Source of the DNA: an uncultured Enterocloster sp.
GTDB taxonomy: Bacteria > Bacillota > Clostridia > Lachnospirales > Lachnospiraceae
Reading direction: 5' to 3'
DNA: 45,159 nt
Assembly (NCBI GenBank): GCA_944383785.1
Contig: CALWQV010000013.1
Span: 1 to 45,159, forward strand
In this document: piece by piece, positions 24,718 to 31,897 of the stretch
Layout of the letters: each line of letters opens with the position of its first letter
How positions within the stretch are numbered: the first letter of the stretch is position 1
Position numbers and translations under genes: made by a program
Notes under the pieces: model-generated
Database searches by the model: none
Seen by the model: only the letters and a program-made list of their open reading frames with translations
What the model was told of the DNA's origin: nothing

Positions 24718-25965
24718 ATGGGCAGATTCAAAAAATGGAGCGCTGCAGCGGCGGCGGTCCTGATATGCTTTCTGGAGGTATTTGGGCAGCCGGCCCAGGG
24801 CGCCTGGCGGCAGAATGAGGGGGAAGAGCGGCAGGAGCCGGATTTTTCTCTTCACGCCCAGTCCGCAGTCCTTTTAGACGGGGATACGGGGCGGATCCTT
24901 TATGGGAAAAATGAAAACGAGCTCCGCCCCATGGCAAGCACTACGAAGATCATGACCTGCATCCTGGCCCTGGAAAAGGGAAACCTGAAAGAAACCGTGA
25001 GGGCATCCGCCAAGGCCACCGCCCAGCCGAAGGTCCATCTGGGAGTCCGGGAAGGAGAAACCTTCCTTTTAGAGGATCTGCTCTACTCCCTGATGCTGGA
25101 GTCCCACAATGATACGGCGGTGATGATCGCGGAGCAGATCAGCGGTACCACGGAGGATTTTGCCCGGGAGATGAACCGCAAAGCGGCTGACATTGGCTGT
25201 AAAAATACGTATTTCATTACCCCAAATGGACTGGACGCCAGTGAGAAGGTGGACGGGGAGGATAAAATCCACGGCACCACGGCCGTAGAGCTGGCGCGGA
25301 TCATGGCCTACTGCGTCAATCGTTCCCCCAAGCGGGAGGAATTTTTAAAGATCACCCAGACAGAGAGCTATCAGTTTATGGACCTGGAAAAGAAGCGCAG
25401 CTTCCGGTGCGTCAACCACAACGCACTGCTTTCCATGATGGAGGAGGCGATCTCAGGCAAAACCGGGTTTACAGGGGAGGCGGGATATACTTACGTTGGG
25501 GCTGTGGAGTCGGAGGGCCGCTCTTTTATTTTCGCCCTTTTAGGCTGTGGGTGGCCTCCGAATAAAACTTATAAATGGTCGGATGCGCGAAAGCTTTTGG
25601 ACTATGGGAAAAGGGAATACCAGCTGAAAACCCTCAGGCAGGAGCCGTTAACCCTTAAGCTTCCGCTAACAGGGGGATTCTGCTGGGAGGAAGAGGGGGA
25701 GGTCACAGGCCAGGCGGAGCTTCTTTTGGAAGAGCTGCCCCGCAGGGAGTTTCTGATGGGAGGCGGGGAGAAGGTATCGGTCCTCCGATATCTTCCAAAG
25801 AGCCTTGAGGCCCCGGTCCATAAAGGAGAGCAGGTGGGGAGAGTGGAGTACCGGATCGGGGGCTGGCTGGTGGCATGCAGCCCGGTTTACGCGGCCAGGG
25901 ACGCCCGGAAGCTGACCCTGTCCGCATGCATACGCAGGGGGATGGAATTATTTCTTAAGATTTAA
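24718..25965 (+). CDS. Serine-type D-alanyl-D-alanine carboxypeptidase (second copy)
   Basis: A 415-residue exported S11-family enzyme acting on peptidoglycan stem peptides. Signal peptide about residues 1-29. Catalytic motifs are S74-T-T-K77, S129-H-N131 and K248-T-G250. The C-terminal half contains the PBP5-like beta domain and ends with a possible amphipathic anchor (RRGMELFLKI). It differs from the copy at 1569 by the SHN form of the second motif and a longer C-terminus, features I associate with DacB/DacF-like enzymes of spore formers. AGAGGAAG lies 13 bases upstream of the ATG, a longer than ideal spacing. It begins a run of three cell-wall genes, but a promoter separates it from the next one. 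Confidence 0.92.
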   Translation: MGRFKKWSAAAAAVLICFLEVFGQPAQGAWRQNEGEERQEPDFSLHAQSAVLLDGDTGRILYGKNENELRPMASTTKIMTCILALEKGNLKETVRASAKATAQPKVHLGVREGETFLLEDLLYSLMLESHNDTAVMIAEQISGTTEDFAREMNRKAADIGCKNTYFITPNGLDASEKVDGEDKIHGTTAVELARIMAYCVNRSPKREEFLKITQTESYQFMDLEKKRSFRCVNHNALLSMMEEAISGKTGFTGEAGYTYVGAVESEGRSFIFALLGCGWPPNKTYKWSDARKLLDYGKREYQLKTLRQEPLTLKLPLTGGFCWEEEGEVTGQAELLLEELPRREFLMGGGEKVSVLRYLPKSLEAPVHKGEQVGRVEYRIGGWLVACSPVYAARDARKLTLSACIRRGMELFLKI

Positions 25966-25990
25966 GGTTTTATTACTTTTATCAATCGGG

Positions 25991-26020
25991 TTGACACAGG
26001 CCGCCGCCTGTCATTATAAT
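25991..26020 (+). promoter_or_regulatory. Consensus-like promoter with inverted repeat in spacer
   Basis: TTGACA (25991-25996), 18 bases, TATAAT (26015-26020). The spacer contains ACAGGC-cgcc-GCCTGT (25996-26011), a 6-bp inverted repeat overlapping the last base of the -35 box that may be an operator. It drives the glucosaminidase gene 67 bases downstream. Confidence 0.75.
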
Positions 26021-26086
26021 AAGTATAATGTCTGCCGTTTCACGAGCGGAAGGGCGGACGGACTTACATAGGAGATTGACCCACTT

Positions 26087-28123
26087 ATGAGAAAAATACG
26101 ATGGAATCATATATTGGCGGCGGCTGTAAGCCTGATGATCGGCGCTGTCTCAGTCCTGGGGCCTGCGGGGGGACTGGGAGCCATTACCGCTTACGCCTAT
26201 ACCGGCCCGGCGACGGTGAAGGCCGCTTCTTTAAATGTGCGTTCCGGGGCGGGCACCAGCTATTCCTCCCAGGGGAAGCTTTCCAGCGGCACCCAGGTGA
26301 CGGTGCTGGGAGAACAGACCGGTACAGACGGCCAGACCTGGTACAATATCAGCTATACCGGCAGCGACGGAGCTCAGCGCACCGGCTATGTGTCGGCGGC
26401 ATATGTGCAGGCGGCGGTATCCTACAGCCCGGATGCGGATTTTGAGGCCTATTTAAACGCCCAGGGATTTCCGGAAAGCTATAAGAACGGCCTGCGTCAG
26501 CTTCACGCCCAGTATCCCAACTGGGTATTCCAGGCCATGCATACAGGGCTGGACTGGAATACGGTGATTGAGAATGAGAGCCTGCCCCCCAGAAGCCTGG
26601 TGAATACGGCCAGCATTTCCTCTTGGAAAAGCGTGGAGGACGGCGCTTACAACTGGGATACCAGCACCTGGACCGGATTTGACGGCAGCAGCTGGGTGGC
26701 GGCGTCGGACGGGATTATCCGTTATTACATGGATCCCAGAAATTTTTTGGATGAAACCTACATATTTCAGTTCCTCTCCCAGGAGTACAACAGCGCTTCC
26801 CAGACAAGGGAAGGACTGGAGGCCATGGTTCAGGGAACCTTTCTTTCCGGCTCTCCCGGCGCTTCCGGCTCCGGCCCCAGCGCGTCCACAGGCGGAGATG
26901 ACAGCACCACCGGGCCGGGAGTAGTAGGTCCGGGCGCATCCTTAAGTCCAGGCCCTATGGCCTCCATTTCTACCAGGGAGTATAATCTGGTAGGGGATAA
27001 AGTGGAGCTGGTGGCGCCGGGAGCTTCCGCTCAGAGTGAAAGCCAGACGGGTTCGGCCCAGACACAGACTTCCACCGACCAGACGCCATCGGGCCCCGGA
27101 ACGTCTCAGTCTGGCCCAGGAGGGACTTCGGGGCCAGCAGGAGATTCGAGCAGCGCCACGTCCTCCCAGGAACAGAGCCTTTCCTATGTGGATATCATTA
27201 TGAACGCGGCGGCCCAGTCCGGAGTGAATCCTTATGTGCTGGCCTCCATGATCATACAGGAGCAGGGCAGCGAGGGTACCTCTCCCCTGATTTCCGGCAG
27301 CTACTCCGGCTATGAGGGCTATTATAATTTCTTTAATGTGGAGGCCTATCAGTCCGGCTCCATGAGCGCCATTCAGAGAGGGCTCTGGTACGCTTCCCAG
27401 TCCGGTTCCTACGGACGCCCGTGGAATTCCGTGGAGAAGTCCATTATAGGCGGCGCCCAGAATTACGGGGAAAACTATGTAAAAGCCGGGCAGAACACCT
27501 TTTACCTGAAAAAATTTAACGTACAGGGGAGCAATCTGTACAAGCATCAGTATATGAGCAATATCCAGGCCGCCGCTTCGGAGGGAGCGAAGCTGTCCCA
27601 GGCTTATACGGCGTCTATGAAGCAGAACGCTCTGGATTTCATTATTCCGGTTTACGAGAATATGCCGGAGCAGGCCTGCGCGGCTCCCACCGGGGACGGA
27701 AGCCCCAACAACAAGCTTTCCGGCCTTGGGGTGGACGGTTTTGTGCTGACGCCCAGCTTCAGCCGCGATACGGAAACCTATGACCTGATCGTGGATACCT
27801 CCGTATCCTCCGTGACGGTTCAGGCAACAGCCGCCGATTCGAAGGCAACGGTAAGCGGAACAGGCTCCATTGCTTTAAATGGAGACAGCACCGACATCCA
27901 GGTGACGGTTCAGGCGGAAAACGGCGCGGTGCGCACTTACACCATTCATGTAGCAAGGCAGAGCGGAGGAGCCGTGGCAAGCGGGTCCTTGGGCCAGGGG
28001 ACAAGCTCGGAGGCGAGCAGTCCATCGGGAGGCGGTCCCGGCGTAACAGGGCCGGGGGCTTCCGTAAATTCCGGCAATACGCCGGGCGGAAGCAATGTAA
28101 CGGTGGTAACGGTTACAAATTAA
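26087..28123 (+). CDS. Exported SH3-domain glucosaminidase with cadherin-like domain
   Basis: A 678-residue secreted wall hydrolase. Signal peptide about 1-37. A bacterial SH3 domain (about 43-108, SLNVRSGAGTSYS) probably binds peptidoglycan. It is followed by a region with FPESYKNGLRQLHAQYPNWVF that is typical before this glucosaminidase type. The glucosaminidase domain is interrupted by a Ser/Gly/Pro/Thr-rich insert of about 110 residues (about 253-365). The candidate catalytic glutamate is E392 in IIQEQGSEG. A cadherin-like beta-sandwich follows at about 545-625, then a Gly/Ser tail. Predicted activity is cleavage of N-acetylglucosaminyl bonds in peptidoglycan. The next gene shares the cadherin-like domain, suggesting joint function. 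Confidence 0.88.
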   Translation: MRKIRWNHILAAAVSLMIGAVSVLGPAGGLGAITAYAYTGPATVKAASLNVRSGAGTSYSSQGKLSSGTQVTVLGEQTGTDGQTWYNISYTGSDGAQRTGYVSAAYVQAAVSYSPDADFEAYLNAQGFPESYKNGLRQLHAQYPNWVFQAMHTGLDWNTVIENESLPPRSLVNTASISSWKSVEDGAYNWDTSTWTGFDGSSWVAASDGIIRYYMDPRNFLDETYIFQFLSQEYNSASQTREGLEAMVQGTFLSGSPGASGSGPSASTGGDDSTTGPGVVGPGASLSPGPMASISTREYNLVGDKVELVAPGASAQSESQTGSAQTQTSTDQTPSGPGTSQSGPGGTSGPAGDSSSATSSQEQSLSYVDIIMNAAAQSGVNPYVLASMIIQEQGSEGTSPLISGSYSGYEGYYNFFNVEAYQSGSMSAIQRGLWYASQSGSYGRPWNSVEKSIIGGAQNYGENYVKAGQNTFYLKKFNVQGSNLYKHQYMSNIQAAASEGAKLSQAYTASMKQNALDFIIPVYENMPEQACAAPTGDGSPNNKLSGLGVDGFVLTPSFSRDTETYDLIVDTSVSSVTVQATAADSKATVSGTGSIALNGDSTDIQVTVQAENGAVRTYTIHVARQSGGAVASGSLGQGTSSEASSPSGGGPGVTGPGASVNSGNTPGGSNVTVVTVTN

Positions 28124-28144
28124 TGGAGCAGGAGAGATAAGATT

Positions 28145-29611
28145 ATGATCCAACGAATGAAGAAAAAAGCAGCGGCTTTTCTGATGTTCTGTCTGCTGGC
28201 GGCGGTCATGCCCTTTGGGGCCTTTACAGCTTACGGGGCCAATGCCAAAATCACCTTTTCCGACCCTTCCGCCACCGTGGGCAGCCAGGTGAGCGTGAAT
28301 ATGGTGATAAGCGCCACAGGCGGCAGCCTGATGAGCGCCGATGTGATGCTGTCTTATGATTCCGATCTTTTGGAGTTTGTCAGCGGTACGGATGCGGAAG
28401 GGGATGCGGGGGCGATCCGCGTCCGGGGAGACGGAGGCACGCCGGGGACGGATACCATGCGTTTCTCCCTGACCTTTAACGCCCGCTCTGCTGGAACGGC
28501 GAAAATCACCATCAGCAGCCAGGAAATTTATGATACGGATTCCCAGCTGGTAACGGTCGATCATGAGGGAACCTCCACGGTGACCGTAGGCGCTCTGGCC
28601 ACCGCCTCCAGCGATGCGGATTTAAAATCCCTCCAGGTATCCCCTGGCACCCTTTCGCCGGCCTTTTCGCCGGATGTGGATACCTATTCCGTGACAGTGG
28701 GAACGGATGTGGATAAGATTATTGTCAGCGCGGTGTGCAATGACGAGAACGCCACCAATATTGTCAGCGGGAACGAGGGGCTTCAGATGGGCGAAAACCG
28801 GGTGACCTGCCGGGTGACGGCCCAGGATGGGGAGACGACAAAGGAATATGTAATTGTTGTGACAAAGGCCGAAGGCGGAGCTAGCGCCACGGGGCCGGTG
28901 CTGACTGGAAATGAAGTAAAGCTTTCCGCTCCGGCTAAGACCATCACCATATTGGAGCCGGATGCTTCGGTACAGCTGCCGGAGGGCTTTGTGGAGAATC
29001 CTGTGGTGATCGATGGACAGACGGTAACCGGATGGGTATGGGCTTCTGATCCCGATAACCGCTACTGTATCGTGTACGGTATGAACGAGGCGGGAGAGAC
29101 GAATTTCTACCGCTATGATCTGGCTGCCAGCGAGAGAACCCTTCAGCGCTACTTTGAGGATCCCGCTGTGGATACGGGAGTTTCCACGGATACCTATGAT
29201 CAGCTGGCCACCCAGTACAACCAGCTGGTAGGCGACTACCGCATGACCCAGATCCTGATCGGCGTTGTAGGCGTGATCGCGGTTCTGCTGCTGCTCCTTT
29301 TAATCTGGCAGATGGTCCGGAATAAAAATGACAGGGGCTCGCGGCCCGCTCCTTCCGGCAGAAGCCGCCGCCAGGAAAGGGGTTCCGAAGAGATTTTAGA
29401 GGAGCCTGAGGTTTCCGCCCCCAGAGTGCGCCGCAGACAGCGTCAGGAGGAGATCCAGGAGGCCGCCTATACGCGGGAGCCGGAAGAAAGCAGTCCGGAG
29501 CCGGAGGCCAGGGAAGCGATCGAGGTAGTGGATCTGGATGAGGAGGAAGAAGCGCCTAAGAAGGCTGAAAAAGAGGAAGAAGACGACGATTTAGAAGTAT
29601 TTGACTTGTAA
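28145..29611 (+). CDS. Cohesin-like and cadherin-like domain membrane protein with acidic cytoplasmic tail
   Basis: A 488-residue surface protein. Signal peptide about 1-32. A cohesin-type beta-sandwich (about 35-148; GSQVSVNMVISATGGSLMSADVMLSYDSDLLEF trimmed motif: VMLSYDSDLLEF) is followed by a cadherin-like domain (about 158-242) of the same type as in the preceding glucosaminidase. A further domain precedes one membrane helix (about 370-391). The C-terminal cytoplasmic tail is basic at first, then very acidic. It lies 21 bases after the glucosaminidase gene and is followed by a terminator, so the two form one operon. No dockerin protein is visible here. A scaffold or anchor role for the hydrolase is inferred. 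Confidence 0.82.
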   Translation: MIQRMKKKAAAFLMFCLLAAVMPFGAFTAYGANAKITFSDPSATVGSQVSVNMVISATGGSLMSADVMLSYDSDLLEFVSGTDAEGDAGAIRVRGDGGTPGTDTMRFSLTFNARSAGTAKITISSQEIYDTDSQLVTVDHEGTSTVTVGALATASSDADLKSLQVSPGTLSPAFSPDVDTYSVTVGTDVDKIIVSAVCNDENATNIVSGNEGLQMGENRVTCRVTAQDGETTKEYVIVVTKAEGGASATGPVLTGNEVKLSAPAKTITILEPDASVQLPEGFVENPVVIDGQTVTGWVWASDPDNRYCIVYGMNEAGETNFYRYDLAASERTLQRYFEDPAVDTGVSTDTYDQLATQYNQLVGDYRMTQILIGVVGVIAVLLLLLLIWQMVRNKNDRGSRPAPSGRSRRQERGSEEILEEPEVSAPRVRRRQRQEEIQEAAYTREPEESSPEPEAREAIEVVDLDEEEEAPKKAEKEEEDDDLEVFDL

Positions 29612-29627
29612 TAAGGCAGTTATAAGG

Positions 29628-29669
29628 GCCTCCGGCGGGAGAAATTCAGCCGGAGGCTGTTGTGTTTTA
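29628..29669 (+). terminator. Rho-independent terminator
   Basis: GCCTCCGGC (29628-29636) pairs with GCCGGAGGC (29649-29657), a perfect 9-bp stem with a 12-base loop, followed by a T-rich stretch (TGTTGTGTTTT). It ends the glucosaminidase/cohesin operon. Confidence 0.85.
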
Positions 29670-29672
29670 CTC

Positions 29673-29701
29673 TTGACGGATGGACGATGGTTTGTTATAT
29701 T
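29673..29701 (+). promoter_or_regulatory. Promoter of the GntR-mcsA-mcsB-clpC block
   Basis: TTGACG (29673-29678), 17 bases, TATATT (29696-29701). It starts four bases after the terminator. No CtsR box or CIRCE element is seen here. Confidence 0.75.
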
Positions 29702-29705
29702 AATG

Positions 29706-29721
29706 GTATAACAGTTATAAC
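29706..29721. promoter_or_regulatory. Operator-like inverted repeat
   Basis: GTATAAC-A-GTTATAAC is a near-perfect inverted repeat (6 of 7 arm positions) centred at 29713, immediately downstream of the -10 box and 25 bases before the GntR start. It probably binds the adjacent regulator. Confidence 0.55.
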
Positions 29722-29745
29722 TACTTAGAGAAAGATGGTGGCAGA

Positions 29746-30159
29746 ATGGTTGTGAAGATCGATTTCAACAGCAGCGAGGCGATCTATATCCAGCTGCGCA
29801 ATCAAATTATTATGGGAATTGCCACGGACCGTATCCGGGAAGGGGACACGCTGCCCTCAGTGCGGCAGATGGCGGAATACGCGGGCATCAACATGCACAC
29901 GGTTAATAAGGCCTATTCGGTGCTGCGCCAGGAAGGTTTTGTGAAGCTGGACCGGAGAAAGGGTGCCGTGGTTTCCCTGGATATTGATAAGTACCAGGCT
30001 TTGGAAGAGATGAGGCAGAATCTGGACGTGGTTTTAGCCTACGGGATCTGCCGCAATATCAGCCGCCAGGAGGTTCATCAGCTGGTGGACCTGATTTACG
30101 ATGCCTATTTAAAGGGCTGCACCGGCTGCCAGGAGAGCGGCGGCATAACGGAGGAATAA
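29746..30159 (+). CDS. GntR family transcriptional regulator (YtrA-type) at the usual ctsR position
   Basis: A 137-residue regulator. The winged helix-turn-helix spans about residues 8-78 (YIQLRNQIIMGIATDRI, LPSVRQMAEYAGINMHTVNKAY, RKGAVVSL). A short helical tail follows, with a CTGC pair near the end. It has no resemblance to CtsR, the repressor that usually opens the mcsA-mcsB-clpC operon in Firmicutes. The 81-base gap to mcsA holds a 7-bp GC-rich hairpin (CCGCCGG/CCGGCGG, 30187-30211) without a T-run, which might attenuate. Autoregulation through the palindrome at 29706 is likely; control of the chaperone genes is inferred from position. Confidence 0.88.
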   Translation: MVVKIDFNSSEAIYIQLRNQIIMGIATDRIREGDTLPSVRQMAEYAGINMHTVNKAYSVLRQEGFVKLDRRKGAVVSLDIDKYQALEEMRQNLDVVLAYGICRNISRQEVHQLVDLIYDAYLKGCTGCQESGGITEE

Positions 30160-30240
30160 AACCGCTGCGGACGGCATATACATAGACCGCCGGCCTGGTT
30201 GAAACCGGCGGCTGGCCGGGATTTTAGAGGAGGATTTAGA

Positions 30241-30849
30241 ATGCTGTGCGAAAAATGTGGAATTCGTGAAGCAAATATTCGATATACGGAAATTGTAAAC
30301 GGAGTCAAGACCGAGCATAATTTTTGCTCCCAGTGCGCTAGGGAGATGGATCTTGGCCAGTACAGCGCCATACTGGACGGAGAATTTCCCCTGGGCAAGC
30401 TGCTGTCCGGGCTTTTGGGAATTGCGGACTATGAGGAATCCGATCAGGAGCGTGTTTCGGTGATGTGCCCTACCTGCCACACTACCTTTGAGGATTTTGT
30501 GGAGAACAGCCGGTTTGGCTGCCCGGACTGCTATGGCGTATTCGATCTGTTTATCAGCGATAAGATTAAGCAGCTTCAGGGAAGCAGCAGCCATAAGGGC
30601 AAGCGCCCCAAATATCAAAGCCCCCAGGAGCGACAGCGCCAGCAGGAGATGGAGACGGATCTTGCGGCTATGGACGGCGGCGCCTCTTGTGAGGAGGATC
30701 CGGCGGCAAAGGCGAGAAAGGAGCTGGACCAGCTGGGAATCCGTCTGAAGGAGGCGTTAAAGGCCGAGGATTACGAGCTGGCCGCAGTATGCAGGGATCA
30801 AATGAGAGCATTAAGAGAGGAAGTAAAGCGGCATGACGAAGTGGTATGA
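30241..30849 (+). CDS. mcsA: McsA, zinc-finger activator of the arginine kinase McsB (UvrB/UvrC motif protein)
   Basis: A 202-residue cytoplasmic adaptor. Four CxxC pairs (C3/C6, C29/C32, C76/C79, C94/C97) form two zinc sites. A UVR motif lies at the C-terminus (KELDQLGIRLKEALKAEDYE, about 160-195). In Bacillus McsA stimulates McsB, which marks proteins with phospho-arginine for ClpC-ClpP. The start at 30241 follows GAGGAGGA; an upstream in-frame start at 30199 is rejected. The 3' end overlaps mcsB by 17 bases, so the two are translationally coupled. Confidence 0.93.
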   Translation: MLCEKCGIREANIRYTEIVNGVKTEHNFCSQCAREMDLGQYSAILDGEFPLGKLLSGLLGIADYEESDQERVSVMCPTCHTTFEDFVENSRFGCPDCYGVFDLFISDKIKQLQGSSSHKGKRPKYQSPQERQRQQEMETDLAAMDGGASCEEDPAAKARKELDQLGIRLKEALKAEDYELAAVCRDQMRALREEVKRHDEVV

Positions 30850-31864
30850 GGAGGCTTGCTGCGCAGGCTCCAGCGTGGTGTACAGCCGGATTCGGATTTC
30901 AAGGAACTGGGAATCCCATCTGTTCCCCTCCAGGATGGAGCCGGAGGAACGAAAAGAAACCCTTGAGCTTCTGAGGGAGGGTTTAAAGGAAGGACTGGGG
31001 GAAGAGAGAGAGCCCTGGGGCTACCGGGATTTCAGCCAGATGAACGAGCTTGAGCGTCAGGCCTTAAAGGAACGGCGGATTTTAAATACCTCTGCCGTAT
31101 CGGAGCGGGGGCCCGCTGGGCTGTTTTTGTCCGGGGATGAGAGCCGGAGTATGATTTTGTGCGGCGACGACCATATCAGGCTTCAACTTCTGGGAGCCGG
31201 ATTAAAGCTGGATGAGCTTTGGCGGAGGGCGGATAGCCTGGACGATGGGATCAATGAGAAATTCCCCTATGCCTTTGATGAAAAATACGGCTATCTTACC
31301 GCCTTCCCCACAAATGTGGGGACCGGCCTTCGAGCCTGCGCCGTGGTTCATCTGCCGGCTCTCTCGAGGGTGAAGAAATTTCAGAGCGTGGTGGCGGATA
31401 TGAGCCGTTTCGGTACCTCCATCCGCGGCGTATACGGGGAAGGGGAGGACAATTACGGCAGTTTTTATGAAATCTCCAACCAGAGAACCCTGGGACTTTC
31501 CGAGCGGGAGATTGTGGAGCAGGTGACGAAGGCCGCCCTTCAGCTGAACCACCAGGAGAACCGGGTGCGCAAGGCGGCTCTAAATTCCCGCAGGAAGGAT
31601 AAGGAGGACGAAGCGTACAAATCCTACGGCGTTTTGAAATACGCCAGGAAGATTACGGAGAGAGACGCCAGGATTTTCCTGTCGATCCTGATGGAGGCGG
31701 AGGCCTCGGAGCTGATCCATTTTAAGGAGCCCTTCCGGGCCTATGCCATGATCATGGAGGGCAAGCCGGCCAATCTGCGGATGGCGGCGGATAAGCCGCT
31801 GGATCAGGAGGAGCTGGATGAAGCCAGAGCCGCCTTAATACGGAATATGCTTCCGGAACTATGA
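30833..31864 (+). CDS. mcsB: Protein-arginine kinase McsB
   Basis: A 343-residue phosphagen-kinase-family enzyme that phosphorylates arginine residues on proteins for degradation by ClpCP. Nucleotide-binding motif SSVVYSRIRISRN (13-25), then YLTAFPTNVGTGLRA (154-168) and RGVYGEGEDNYGSFYEISNQ with the conserved glutamate of GEG. Two key positions differ from Bacillus-type McsB as I recall it. The NEEDHIR motif reads CGDDHIR (110-116), placing Asp where the catalytic Glu is expected. The SCPTNVG cysteine (C167 in B. subtilis) is Phe158. The enzyme may still be active, but this deserves testing. It sits between mcsA and clpC. Confidence 0.92.
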   Translation: MTKWYEEACCAGSSVVYSRIRISRNWESHLFPSRMEPEERKETLELLREGLKEGLGEEREPWGYRDFSQMNELERQALKERRILNTSAVSERGPAGLFLSGDESRSMILCGDDHIRLQLLGAGLKLDELWRRADSLDDGINEKFPYAFDEKYGYLTAFPTNVGTGLRACAVVHLPALSRVKKFQSVVADMSRFGTSIRGVYGEGEDNYGSFYEISNQRTLGLSEREIVEQVTKAALQLNHQENRVRKAALNSRRKDKEDEAYKSYGVLKYARKITERDARIFLSILMEAEASELIHFKEPFRAYAMIMEGKPANLRMAADKPLDQEELDEARAALIRNMLPEL

Positions 31865-31897
31865 TAAAATAAGAGCGAATTCAGGAGGAAATCAATT

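Noticed and set aside
24595-24855. N-terminal extension of dinB by 87 residues
   Set aside because: It would run through the promoter and the start of the divergent carboxypeptidase gene, has no family resemblance, and a good ribosome binding site lies at 24600-24609.
29612-30240. Search for a CtsR box or CIRCE element before the clp genes
   Set aside because: No GGTCAAA tandem and no TTAGCACTC/GAGTGCTAA pair could be found in the promoter region or in the gap before mcsA.
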